Positions 36,070-46,400 are shown, numbered from the stretch's first letter. The stretch is 64,000 nucleotides of DNA from Dryomyza anilis (GCA_951804985.1 OX638133.1:2376501-2440500), one strand, 5' to 3'. Made by a program: numbers and translations. The notes: generated by a model from the sequence alone, not told the origin.

Positions 36070-37130
36070 TTTAAAAAATTTACTACCTCCACACATTGCC
36101 TCTCATAGATGGTCCCATGGTCGGTCGGCCGGCCACTCACTGCTCATAATGCCTACTACAATATGGTAGAAAACCAGTGCGACGTTGCCGAGTTTCGTGT
36201 GTGCGTGCATAAACTCAGTTAAAGCTCGCTGGCACGTAATTTGCGCTAAAAATTCCAACGCAAGCAGTGAAAATGAAAAAACCAAATAAAAAAAGAAACG
36301 AACGAAAAACGAGTCAAGTAGAAAAAAAACGACGAAAAATTTCCGCGCTTTAATTTGTACTTATTTCGAGTTTTTTGTGCGCTGTTCGTTCGCTACATGT
36401 TTGTTGTTGTTCTTCTGTCTGTCTGTCCGTAAGTCCGTCCATCGTGCCGAGATATCAACGTTAAATCTTTGCACTCACACTCCCACAGGCACACCACACT
36501 GATTTGGCACAGCGATACTCACAGACACATGCGCACTCGCCTAGCGCCCGCTCTGAGTAGCGGCGAATTCGCGTTGCACTAGTGTGTGTGAGCCACAACA
36601 GCGAGCGAATATGGAATATGTATCTGCGCGATACATTTTCGAATTTCGAATAAATTATCGTCTTCGAATTGAATGAATTATTTATGCCGAATGTTGGGAT
36701 TGTCAAAAGGGGCGAAGTAGGTATGGGGGGAGGGAAAATGTCGGCGCATGTTGGAGCAACGAGACTTTCTTTTAATTCAAAGCCTATTCGGGTTTTTGCG
36801 ATGTGTTTGTTCGTCGTCGTCGTTCGTTCGTCGTTGCAATCGAAAAAGGTCATACTTCGTACGCGTACAGCAACGAGATACAATATACAATACAAATAGA
36901 GCGCCACGTTGCCACGTTTCGGTGCATTATTAATTCGAACTTAGTGGTTGTTGTTCCTGTGCTCGTTGTTGTTCTTGTTGTTGTTGTGAAAACACCAATT
37001 GCCGAACCAACAAACGAATGAACAACGAATGAATGTCAAAGAGAGAGTGCGCGGTAGGTACTGACTTTGTGTATCTTCTAGTTGTGGAAAAGTTTTTCGC
37101 CAAATTATTAAAACTCACGACTGAATGTGT
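36070..37130. other. Unique GC-richer island, possible promoter region
   Basis: One of the largest islands. It holds an Inr-like TCAGTT (36215-36220), a polar A-rich leader-like stretch, a GTCTGTCTGTCC tract running straight into GTAAGT (36429-36434, a strong splice-donor sequence), CACACTCACA-type repeats and GTCGTCGTCGTTCG runs (36810-36835). The layout resembles a fly 5' UTR exon, but there is no TATA box, no DPE at the expected distance and no coding exon to link to. Overlapping frames up to 148 codons on both strands have no domain. Confidence 0.35.
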
Positions 37131-37611
37131 TTTTTGCCTATGTTGTTTTTTTCATGTTTTTCAGAGTTGCTGGCATCGTTGGCGCTGCTCGTATTTATTA
37201 CGTAACTAATTTTAATAGGCGCATAAAAGCCAGAAAAATACGCTCATTAGTGCAAAAATATATAAAATGCTCCATAGTCGTCGCACAGCGAGACTACTAC
37301 CGAAACGACGACAATGTGTGCCATCCATCCATCGGTAGACACTTCAAAGCATTTACGAGATACAACACGAACACATGCAAAGTAACTTTTAGAACCTTAA
37401 TAGTTTTAATTGCGCATTATAAATGTACTCGAATAGGTTTTATTAGGTATTTTATAATGTTCTAGATATTTTGGTAACGGACGTTCATATATTAATTAAA
37501 AGCAGAATTAAAACATTTTTATTCATAAACATCAAATATTTCCAACGGGAAAGTTTTATCTATTGTCCTAGTTCATGCACTTAAGCACGGCGTTCTCAAA
37601 GGAGGGATTAA
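37131..37611. other. Mixed-composition spacer
   Basis: A plus-strand frame of 112 codons (37127-37465) spans a pyrimidine-rich TTTTTTTCATGTTTTTCAG acceptor-like site near 37155. Its sequence matches no family I know and its composition is not protein-like. I do not call it. Confidence 0.3.
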
Positions 37612-37688
37612 ATTGACACCTCATTGACACCTCATTGACACCTCATTGACACCTCATTGACACCTCATTGACACCTTTTTGACACCGC
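37612..37688 (+). repeat. 11-bp minisatellite, 7 units
   Basis: Seven tandem 11-bp units of ATTGACACCTC. The first five are perfect (37612-37666). The sixth and seventh diverge at their 3' ends (ATTGACACCTT, TTTGACACCGC). Confidence 0.97.
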
Positions 37689-37784
37689 TTTAAGTAAACT
37701 TGCTTGAAAATATTCCATTATTTGGATTTTCCTTTTAAATTAAACTTTGTCGATTTTTTAAAGTACAAATTCGTACTTTTATGT

Positions 37785-37975
37785 TCTATAATTAATCCAT
37801 GAGACAATAATTCTCTAAGACAATACTTCCCAAGATAATTCTACTGTGAAAATATTCTTTCACAGACAATGATTCTACAAGAAAATTCTACCCAATAAAA
37901 AATGTCACACCAATACAATTCTCGGACAATTCTTCTCCGTACATTCAGTCCCGAAACAATTCCTTTTTTTCAAAT
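37785..37975 (-). repeat. Degenerate ~15-bp tandem repeat, inverted
   Basis: Successive units read GAGACAATAATTCTC, TAAGACAATACTTCC, CAAGATAATTCTACT, and later TCGGACAATTCTTCT. These are the reverse complement of the 18915-19070 units, with the same period of 15. Confidence 0.65.
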
Positions 37976-37984
37976 TAAGCAATG

Positions 37985-38600
37985 CTCAGGGGATCGAATG
38001 TGTTGATCGAATGAAAGAATTATAGGTGATTGGAAGGGAAGAAAGATGGAGTAGTGTAGGTGGTTGTCTGTGTTTTGAACCTGCCAATATTAAAGATGTC
38101 GGGAAGAATAGACGCAGGGAAATTGTTCCAAAAACGTATCGTGCGACTGACGAACGAATTGTCTCAGAGTAACACATACGTGGTTCTGTTGAGAACCGAG
38201 CGGACTACTAAAAGTGGTGGGTTTGGTTCAATGCCCGAATAGAACGAGAGAACACACGACCTGGTGGAATCAGACCGTGTAGTTCCCTTGAACTCTTACC
38301 ATTGACTACGTTTATGCTGTAAGAGTTTAGCCCAAGCTAGTTAAAAATGCGGCTTATTGGCATCCGACTAACTTAACACAATTCAGTTGTCGAAACGAAT
38401 CGTGTTAAAATAATCTGAGAACAGTTGAAATTTCAGCCTGACAACGCCTTGCTAACTTGGGCTAAACTCCTACGGCATAAACGTAATCAGTGTCATACCT
38501 ATTACACACCCTACGGTTCTTCGGTGCTCAATAGAACCAATAAAGGATAAAGTATTTTCGTGCCCTATAGAATTCGATACAGGAACTCAAAAGACAAAGA
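37985..38600 (-). pseudogene. Dead LINE, reverse-transcriptase tail (copy 2), split by a MITE
   Basis: Minus-strand frame: SFVSRTIRFWNNFPASILPD followed by IFNIGRFKTQ, the C-terminal tail of CR1/Jockey-type reverse transcriptases. One codon before this run is a stop (TGA). Upstream, VRSVLNRTTY continues the same frame. The DNA aligns with 6360-6720, including the end CTTCGGTGCTCA…AGAACCAATA (38520-38545). The alignment is broken by a foldback MITE at about 38303-38489. No active-site region remains. Confidence 0.75.
38303..38489. mobile_element. MITE with TGAYTACGTTTATGC ends
   Basis: The left end TGACTACGTTTATGCTGTAA and right end CGGCATAAACGTAATCA are inverted, with arms of about 35 bp (GAGTTTAGCCCAAG / CTTGGGCTAAACTC). 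It sits in the 3' end of the dead LINE; the related copy at about 6640-6680 lacks it. Non-coding. Confidence 0.85.
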
Positions 38601-38684
38601 CGAGGCCCCCGCCAAATGTTCGAATTGTATTCCATCTTAGGCTGAATATAGGTGGTTAGACAGTGTGTAAATCAGCAGGTGCGA

Positions 38685-39205
38685 AAACATTCTTCCACAG
38701 ACAATGTTCCTTCAAGAAAATTCTACCCAATAAAATTGCACACCAATAAAATTATATCCCGGACAATTCTTTTAGGTCATTCATTCTCAACTCTAAGTCA
38801 ATACATCCCAAGACAAATAGGCAGTAATGTTTCAAATCGTTAAATAAAATGTGTATATTTCTATATAGATATATAGCACAAAAATTATTATTTAAAAAAA
38901 AACGGAATATACAAAAGGAATGGTGAAGAACATAAATATTAAAATCATCTTTGTTACAAATTGAGTCTATCTATATTAAAACTGTGTTTGTTTATTTTAA
39001 TTAACACGTTTTAGAAATTTACTTCTCAAATAGTCTGAGGATAATAATTCTCGATATGATTCATCTCCGAGAATATTATTCCATTAACAATTGTTCTCCA
39101 AAACAATATTACCGAATTTTATTCTACCGGATAATTATTCTGCGTAACATTTCATTCCCGACACAGTTCTCCTCTGAAACCATTCACCCCAAGACAATGT
39201 TTTTA
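38685..39205 (-). repeat. Degenerate ~15-bp repeat patches, inverted
   Basis: Two patches (38690-38835, 39035-39205) of ACAATTCTTTTAGG, TCCGAGAATATTATTCC, CCAAGACAAAT-like motifs at about 15-bp steps, related to 37785-37975. Between them is plain AT-rich DNA. Confidence 0.5.
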
Positions 39206-39600
39206 AAATCAAATCGAGAAATATGACACAATTTTTAATTTTTAACGATTGATTTTGGTTGGCATTTTAAAAATAAACTGTCTCTTACCATCAAGTATAC
39301 CATAAAATGAATAAATTTCGTTTTGATATAATTTGATTTTTTTTTCGGTTGGATATATGCCGACCATTTTGATAGATAGAACTTTCCATATAAAATGAGT
39401 GGGCTTTCGATATCGAAAAATCTACCTTAGATAAGGATAGAGTAAATATTGGCTTGCATTACACTCACACCGTCAGTGTTCGTATTCGGCCTTAAACTCA
39501 AATGTAGCCGCGCGTTTCTCAATTTAAAAAAAAATCGAGAAATATTACACAATATTAATTTTTAACAGTCGTCAATGCCATTCCACTATACTATATACCA
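39206..39600. other. AT-rich spacer
   Basis: Nothing recognised beyond an isolated CGATATCG-type motif near 39408. Confidence 0.3.
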
Positions 39601-39825
39601 AACCCAGAAAAAAATACTATATAAATAATAGTTTTTTACTATTACAAATATTCAATAGGATAAATTATTATTTTAATCGGAAAATACCATTAAATACTAG
39701 ATAATACATTGCCATGACATTGCCATTGAGTTTATATGAGAAGATTTATTTTTTGAATACTATTAAATCAATAATTGTGCTATTGACCAATTTTAATGGG
39801 ATTTGAGGGCATTTTTTTCTGGGTG
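39601..39825. mobile_element. MITE, CACCCAGAAAAAA family, copy 3
   Basis: Starts AACCCAGAAAAAAATACTAT (first base changed) and ends TTTTTTTCTGGGTG. Interior is colinear with copy 1. Both flanks carry CA rather than TA. Confidence 0.85.
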
Positions 39826-40685
39826 CACAATACCCAGATTCCTCAAAAAATTCTCAAAGGTCTTCGATAAAAGAAAAATCGATGCATATATTCTCGATTA
39901 TATTTCGTTGTTTCCACAAACAGAAAACTGATTTGTTGCAGCAACCAACTAAATTTCCCTACCAAATTATCGGTTCCGGCAACAACTAATATAGTATTTA
40001 AAACAACCCCATAATTCGGTTGTGGCAAGCACCTAGACAGCAGGCTTATGGAAATGAGGTTATTGAAAACTCCTTGTCAGCAAACATGAGGTAGTTACAA
40101 CCTTCAAGTCGGTGAGCATGCGATTGTCTCACCTCGAATTGAAATTTAATTTTAAGAATTTTTATTATATATAACATTTATGTAAAGTTTTTTATTTGTA
40201 TTATTGATACGTAAATATGTCACGCACACAATTTCAAAATGTATATCAGCTAATTTCTGTTCCAAGAAAAAGCATTATTATTTAAATAATGAATATCCTA
40301 TTGTTTTCGAATTGTAAACATTTTTGATGTTTCTTTTTTTCTATATATATATCCATTATAGTTAACAAGAATCTGGCAATCGAACTACTCATAGACATGA
40401 GGTTGTTGTTTGCCACTTTTTTTTTGTACAACAATGTACTCAGTTGTAACAAATGCACGATGTTCAATTTAGGCAGAATGAAAAATACAATCATGAGTTT
40501 AAGGTAACCGAATGTGCAGTTGCGCGTACTAACATTTCGGTTATACTAAACGTTCATTTTAATGACATTAGGGTTACAACAAATGCCTTTCGGTTGCAAC
40601 AATGAAATGTTGGTTGGTTCATGCCAAAAGAAGATTTTTCTGTTTTGCCGATTTTTCAAATTATCCAAAATATTATTTTGTTATT
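39826..40685. other. Spacer with eroded CGGTTGYAACA-type repeats
   Basis: Motifs such as TTCGGTTGTGGCAAGC, TTTCGGTTGCAACA and GCAACCAACTAAATTT recur in both orientations between 39930 and 40620 and again near 48040-48110 and 52915-53160. These may be remnants of one element (a shared end reads CATGCCAAAAGAA…ATTTTTCTG at 40620 and 53163). Boundaries are not resolvable. Confidence 0.4.
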
Positions 40686-40845
40686 AGATCCACTAGACAT
40701 AATTTATGGAAATGTTTCTGTTGTGACATCAAAATATATTGTTGAGACACCACATGTCTTTCCAGAAATGTCAAACATTATGGCATGGCTGAAATGTCGT
40801 CATAAAGTCTGTCATGTCTTGGACGTTTCGAAATAAATTAAAATC
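40686..40845 (+). repeat. Dispersed repeat K, copy 2
   Basis: Colinear with 31430-31580 (CATAATTTATGGAAATGTTT, AATGTCAAACATTATGG, GACGTTTCGAAATAAATT). Confidence 0.75.
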
Positions 40846-41229
40846 AAATTAATTACTTAAACATTTTTATAATTACGCAGCAAATTTATACAGACTGCGA
40901 ATAGGACTTTTCTGTTTTATTTTCGGTACATTTAAATGATGAAATCGAATAACAGTGCAAAACATTTAAACAATCTAGAACTATGAATATTTCCAGTTAA
41001 ACTATTTTGAATTTGTTTTCTCAAAACTATTATTTCATTATTATTGTGTACATTTCTAATTTAAATACAACGATATATTAAAAAACAATAAAAATAAGAA
41101 AAGGAAACAATCAAACATGTCTTAAAAATACAATCATGTCTAAAAATTCCTCATAAACAGAATAGTATAACCAAAAATATAAAATGAATACGAACAATTC
41201 GTATACCATGTTTCGAAAGCCATTTTTAT

Positions 41230-41671
41230 TTTTTTGACATCGAAAATGGAGAATTTTCGTGGCGCAACCCAACAGCAAAACTCCGCATCAGCGCTGCCGA
41301 ACTGACCAAGCAGGCGGTAAGCGCGCAACTGATTGTGTCTGACTGTACCGCCAGAGTCGAAGCATACCGAACGACCGAAGCATATATGACCTGCCCTCGC
41401 AGGCAGTCTCATTACAGTAACTGTTCACCGCCTCAACCACCGTTTCAGCGACGCAATCACACGGATTGGTTCTTGCTGTCCTCGGCATATCCGAGTGAAA
41501 CCGAACCGAAATGTACGAACACGATTGGAAGACAGCCATTTATAGTGGAACCCGAATGTGGCCGAAGCATTGCAGAGGGCCGTACTTGCTCTTGGCAGTA
41601 TCTGCATATTTATGAGTTACAGATTATGTTAAGAGAACAGAGACGATTTAATGTTAGGACGTATGCTAACA
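41230..41671 (-). other. Unique GC-richer block, possible solo LTR
   Basis: On the minus strand it starts TGTTAGCATACGTCCTAACA (an LTR-like TGTTA start) and has CACTATAAATGGC (TATA-box-like) near 41540. It is GC-rich throughout and runs into GGTTGCGCCACGAAAATT, weakly like a primer-binding region. No clear 5-bp target duplication or CA end could be fixed. Frames on both strands are overlapping and without domains. Alternatives are a promoter island or a fragment of unique DNA. Confidence 0.25.
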
Positions 41672-42639
41672 TAACCTATTCTATTAATAGTATGTAATAT
41701 GTTATTGTAATATCCTTGAAGATAATTTTACATTAAAAAGAAATCTTTAAGGTTTTGTATAGTTCAATTTTCATAAAATACAAAATACCTGTCGACAAAC
41801 TTCGTCAACTTTTTAGCATTTTAAATGAATTGTTAAATTTATCTCATTAATATTACAATAAAAATAATAGTACGACGCAACAGCTCTGGTAAACCTAGTC
41901 CGAGAGTCTCTGGTAAACGTTGACGGTATGAGAGTCTTACGAGTCATTTGAGCTGTGCGTCCTATATTTATACTCAAATGGTAAGACCTACAGTTTATTG
42001 CCGAATGAGAGTCTTACGAGTAAATATTTTCTTTCGGTTCTCGGTAGTTTGCCCATATCTGCCGAACGGTAGATTCGAAATTTGATTTTATATGAAAAGT
42101 TCTATAAAAATGGTCGGCTTATATCGAACCGAAAAAGTAAAGTAATATCGACACAAAATTTAAGCAATTTGTCATACCTTAACATATCTGAAGAACCAGT
42201 GGTTTTTAAAAATTAGAATCTATAAAATAACAAAATTAAGTTTTGGTCTCGTAGAAACCTCGAAAAATTTTCGAAATAACTAAATGCATACGAAGTATCT
42301 ATATTCGCTGTAAGATTGAGACGAAAACAAATTTTAAATAATATCGAACGTAGAAAATGTCACATTGCATGAGGGTGGATTGGTATTCTGAAACCAATTA
42401 AATGAACAAGCTGAATTTAGATATGAAGAATGTTGTTCAAAAGAATATGGAAATATCGTGAATGGAGGCAGCGGATTTCTGCGATGAATGGTTTTTTCAC
42501 ATATGGGCAATTCCGAAAATTTTTAATCTTTGAAGTAACGGTGGATTTGTATTGTTAAATATGTGAATCTAAAAAACTGAAATGAAAATTCTATTCCGTT
42601 AACGTATAAAAAATACTCATTAATTTACATTACTATACA
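41672..42639 (-). mobile_element. Spacer holding a decayed SINE, copy S5
   Basis: About 41935-42115 matches the SINE body: GAGCTGTGCGTCCTATATTT, GGTAAGACCTACAGTTTATT, TCGGTAGTTTGCCC, TTATATGAAAAGTT. Head and tail are unrecognisable and an internal AGAGTCTTACGAGT is duplicated (41931 and 42008). The rest is AT-rich. Confidence 0.6.
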
Positions 42640-42994
42640 ACTTTTAAATATACCAATTTTTCATGTACTTTGAGTAACCAAATTAAATAATATGAAAGAC
42701 ATACAAATACAAATAATTATTTTCTATGTTTTAAGAAGATTCCTCAGATTTCTAAAGCTTAAAAATAATGATTGAAATTAAAATAACGGAAAAATTTTGA
42801 TTTTTGTATAAGAGTGTCATATTGTCTTCCGTCCGAAACCAAAAAAGATAGATTTATTATCTTATTTAACTAAAAATTTGTTTAAAGAGTTCAATCTTCT
42901 GTTTCTAACTCTGAATTACCTCGGAATTTTCAAAAGATTTCCTAGTTTTTGACAGCAAATTGAAATCTGCCGCATCCGGAATTTTGAGTACCTA

Positions 42995-43455
42995 CACCGA
43001 GAAAATTAAACTTTAAAATTTAACTCCGCTGAAAAACACTTTATAATTAAAAGTGAGCATGTATGAAAGTCGGTCGAATTTGAAAATTTTAAATTTAAAA
43101 TAAATTTTATATTTTAATGTGACACTATAATTTTTAAAGTTGGACGACTTTTACATCTAAAAGTGTCACTTTTAATTTTTTGTAAGAGTATAAAAAATTC
43201 TCTCAATGAGATCGTATGGCTGTTACCTGTGTTACCTCTCTATTTCTTATTATTGATCTTTGTTGTAATTCTTAAGCATTCCGACATCCCTTTTATTTGT
43301 ACATTTCATGAAAATAAGGCATGAAAATAAATTGTGTTATGATTGATATACATTGAATTTCAATGTGATAAATTTCAAATTAAAGTGTTGCACATTAAAT
43401 TCGCCAAATCATTAAATTGATAGAGGGAATTTTAAAATTTAAAATTTTCTCGGTG
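42995..43455. mobile_element. MITE with CACCGAGAAAATT ends
   Basis: Ends CACCGAGAAAATTAAACTTT and TTTAAAATTTTCTCGGTG are inverted; TA flanks both sides (42993-42994, 43456-43457). About 461 bp. The empty site in the related copy is near 47140 (TTTGAGTACC), which supports the boundary. Confidence 0.85.
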
Positions 43456-43503
43456 TATAGTGTAAAATTAATAATAATAATTGTTTGGAACTACAGTCCT
43501 GTA

Positions 43504-44406
43504 CACAGAAAAAAAAAATTCTTCAATATGATGAATTTATTCATAAATATTATGAATTTTTTCAGCAACTACCAGTTTCATCATATTGATACCACCGTTC
43601 ATTAAATGACATATTAATGAATGCATTCATTATATATATGAACAAAATATTCAATACAATGAATTTGAATTGTCATATTGATGAATTTGTTCATAATATT
43701 TTTTCAAAAAAAAATTTTTTTTTATAAAAAAAATCAAAAAAAAAGTGTTGTAAAAATTTTATTTAAAAAATTTTTTAGGGAAGAAAAATAGTTCCAAAAA
43801 AACATTTTTCCAAAAAAAAATTTTTTGTTCGAAAAAAAAATTGGTTCGAAAAAAAAAATTGTTCGAAAAAAAAATTGTTCGAAAAAAAATTGGTTCGAAA
43901 AAAAAAATGTTTCGAAAAAAAAATTGTTCGAAAAAAATATTTTTTTCAAAAATATATTTTTTATAATTATAACTTTTTATTAATAAAAAGTAGTAATTAT
44001 AATAAATATATTATAAAACATTTTACTAATTTATGCATGTCGAGCAAGCATTATATAAGAAATAACATACAAGAACTACGTGAGAACTACGAAGTACGGC
44101 AAAAATTGAACGAAAAAAAAAATATGTTGGTAGAAATTTGGTTTAATGAACAGCGTTCTTCAATATGATGAACATATATGTTGTATTTTATGTTTTTGTT
44201 CATTAATATGATGAAACGTATTCTTCACATACAATCATCATATTGAAGAACACTTTTTCGACAGTTACCAAGCGTTCTTCATATTTATGATAGCATTCAT
44301 AACATTGATGGCGTTAGTCATTAATATTATGAATGGTTCTTCAATATAATGAATCATGGTTTGAAGAACGGAATTCATCAATATGATGTACATTTTTTTT
44401 TCTGTG
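43504..44406. mobile_element. MITE, CACAGAAAAA family, full copy in the SINE
   Basis: Inverted ends CACAGAAAAAAAAAATTCTT and TTTTTTTTCTGTG with TA duplicated at 43502-43503 and 44407-44408. Removing it plus one TA restores the SINE joint CCTGTATAGAAC seen at 7244-7255. The interior has ATATGATGAA/TTCATCATAT palindromes and a tandem (GTTCGAAAAAAAAAT)n block at about 43826-43943. Short frames inside are not genes. Confidence 0.95.
43826..43943 (+). repeat. ~15-bp A-rich tandem repeat inside the MITE
   Basis: About seven units of the type TTGTTCGAAAAAAAAA, with variable A-run length and some TTGG/TTTC variants. Likely slippage-prone. Confidence 0.85.
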
Positions 44407-45351
44407 TATAGAACTTCGGCCGAGCTCTCTCACCATTTTGAGCTGTGCGTGTTATTTTTGTACTCAAAGTGGTGGGACCTACAGTTTATTGCCGAATCCG
44501 AACGGCGAGTGAGAGCTTTTCATAGGCAATGTTTTACTCTCGTAGCTTTGCCATTTACTGCCGAGAGGTAGCGCGGTATAGAAAAATGTTTCTATTAAAA
44601 GGTGTTGTTAGCCCCAGTCCAGACTTGAACCGGGCACCTTTCGGGTCGCAGTCCAACGCACTAACCAATGAGCTACCGCGGCTACAGTGTAAAATTGCAG
44701 TATTATAAAAAATCAAAAATAAAAAAAAATCGTTGTGATAGTTTATATCCGGAATTTTTTGTCTTGTCCGGAATGTCCAGTCCAGAATATGATTTATTAT
44801 GAAAAAACTATAAACTTTAGGTACAAAGTGTAAATACACTAAGAAAGCACATGATTTCAACTATTTTAAAACGTTTTTATTATATTGCTTTCTTCTCTGT
44901 CTGTCTGTTCGGTACTAATATTGTATTTGATTTTAAATAGTGCCTTGAACTGGATGACAATGCAATATTATCGTTTTCTTGACATCCGGTTCATCATGGT
45001 TCTATCGCCATGCTTCTATATTATAGACACTTTGAAACATGAACATTTTCAATTTTAATTATATTAGGCGTTTCGAATTCTGTCAGACGAAATTCTAACT
45101 GACACAAAAAATAAGAAAAATAAAAAATGTGTAATAAAAAATATTTTTTTAATATAAAACATTTTAAAGGTGAATTTTAAATATGATTTAAAATGAAACA
45201 TAGGCAGTAGATTGAAGAATTGAAGAATTTGGTGCAAAAAAGGGTTTAGTGCATTTTATCACTTAGCTGGAAAATCAATAAAAACTGTTAAAAGCTGTTA
45301 AAAGCTACAAAATTTGCGATTTTTTGTTAAAAAAATCTATCGTATAAAGTA

Positions 45352-45561
45352 CACCCAGAAAACAATTCCCTCAAATCCCATTAAAATTGGTCAATAGAAC
45401 AATTATTAATTTAATAGTATACAAAAAATAAATCTTTTCATATAATCTCAATGGCAATGTCATGGTATTTTCTAGTATTTTCCGATTAAAATAATAATTT
45501 ATCCTATTAACTATTTTTAATAGTAAAAAACTATTATTTATATAGTATTTTTTTCTGGGTG
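45352..45561. mobile_element. MITE, CACCCAGAAAAAA family, copy 4
   Basis: Reverse-oriented: starts CACCCAGAAAACAATTCCCT, ends TTTTTTTCTGGGTG, TA on both sides. Lacks about 15 bp of interior relative to copy 1. Inserted in repeat Z. Confidence 0.9.
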
Positions 45562-46193
45562 TATATATTGTTGGGTTTGCAAAGAAAAAACTTTAATTTT
45601 CCGTGTAACTTGGCTTAAAAATGTAATTTAAACTGCTTTTTACCCTTTTTACGTAATTTACCTTTTAAATCGTTGTATCCTCAGTCTATTTATTTCCGAT
45701 ATTGATGATTTTGGTACTAAACGACGCAAAATATTAAAATCTATCATATGTATTCAACGGCTTTTTGGAAATTTCATATGAACCATCTGGATTGGCCACT
45801 ATTTAATTTATATTTTTTGATCTAACATATAGAATTCTCTAGTTCTTTGCAGATGTTGACTCCTATTTAATACTACTTGCACAAAGAAAAAAATCAAGTA
45901 AATTCATTAATTATCCTTCGTGATATTAAGCGAACGAATGTCCAATCTGAAACCCCAGGAAATGCCCATATGGCTCCACGTCGACGAAAGAAAGAAACGA
46001 ATAACATAATTCACAAATTGTTTTTTTTTTTCATATTATTAAATTTTATACTCAACTCACAAGATTCAAAACATTTCCGATGCATGGTAGGAAAGGTGCT
46101 CTTTAATTAGACAAAGTATTGCGATTCTACACATTAATGTGCATTTACATAAATAATTACAAGATACATACAAGATATGAAATGGTACAGAAT

Positions 46194-46400
46194 TTAGAAT
46201 GAATGGTTAAAAGAAAGGTGTAAAAGATGGAGTAATGACGGGGGATGTTTGTTTTGAATTTGCCAATGTAAAAAAGCGGAATAAAAACACGAGATTGTTT
46301 CACAAACGTATGGTGCGTTGAAAGCCGAGTGAACAACGAAGGGGTGGCGATTCGATTTCATGCTCGAGTAGAATGAGAGAAACACATCGAACACTTTTCG
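46194..46400 (-). pseudogene. Dead LINE, reverse-transcriptase tail (copy 3)
   Basis: On the minus strand the run RTIRL is followed by a stop where the family has Trp (TGG to TGA), then NN; further on the sequence LANSKQTSPVITPSF corresponds to the IGRFK… tail of copies 1 and 2 but in decayed form. DNA-level homology with 37985-38290 is clear (AAAGATGGAGTA, TTTGAA(T/C)(T/C)TGCCAAT). Shortest of the three copies. Confidence 0.6.

Larger units (their letters stand above)
43470..44685 (-). mobile_element. tRNA-derived SINE, copy S3, interrupted by a MITE
   Basis: An 11-bp target-site duplication AGTGTAAAATT at 43459-43469 and 44686-44696 brackets the SINE. Reading minus, the tRNA-like head (GCCGCGGTAGCTCATTGG) is at the right end, with the body to 44409 and the tail at 43470-43503. 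A 903-bp TA-flanked MITE splits the body. Without it the sequence is the same as copy S1 across the joint. Confidence 0.95.
42640..45990 (+). mobile_element. Repeat Z, copy 1, split by four insertions
   Basis: Colinear with 46808-47765 once the insertions are removed. Matches include GACATACAAATACAAAT, TCTAAAGCTTAAAAATAATG and TTTTTGACAGC before the first insertion; TCCGGAATTTTTTGTC, AAAGCACATGATTTCAAC (44690-44870) after the SINE; and AACCCCAGGAAATGCCCATA near 45950. Inserted elements are a MITE (42995-43455), a SINE (43470-44685), a MITE inside that SINE (43504-44406) and a MITE at 45352-45561. The family carries TCCCGTCCGGAA-type motifs and has no coding capacity that I can see. Confidence 0.75.

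Noticed and set aside
36461..36907. 148-codon minus-strand frame
   Set aside because: Crosses CACACA and GTCGTC microsatellites, overlaps plus-strand frames of similar quality, no domain.
37127..37465. 112-codon plus-strand frame next to an acceptor-like TTTTTCAG
   Set aside because: No domain, and the acceptor lies inside the frame. No donor or upstream exon can be tied to it.
37612..37688. CRISPR-like array
   Set aside because: Direct 11-bp tandem units without spacers in animal nuclear DNA. A minisatellite.
41288..41697. Overlapping 120-codon plus and 83-codon minus frames
   Set aside because: Both strands open because the block is GC-rich; neither resembles a known protein.
43734..43949. 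71-codon F-rich minus-strand frame
   Set aside because: It is the translation of the A-rich tandem repeat inside a MITE.
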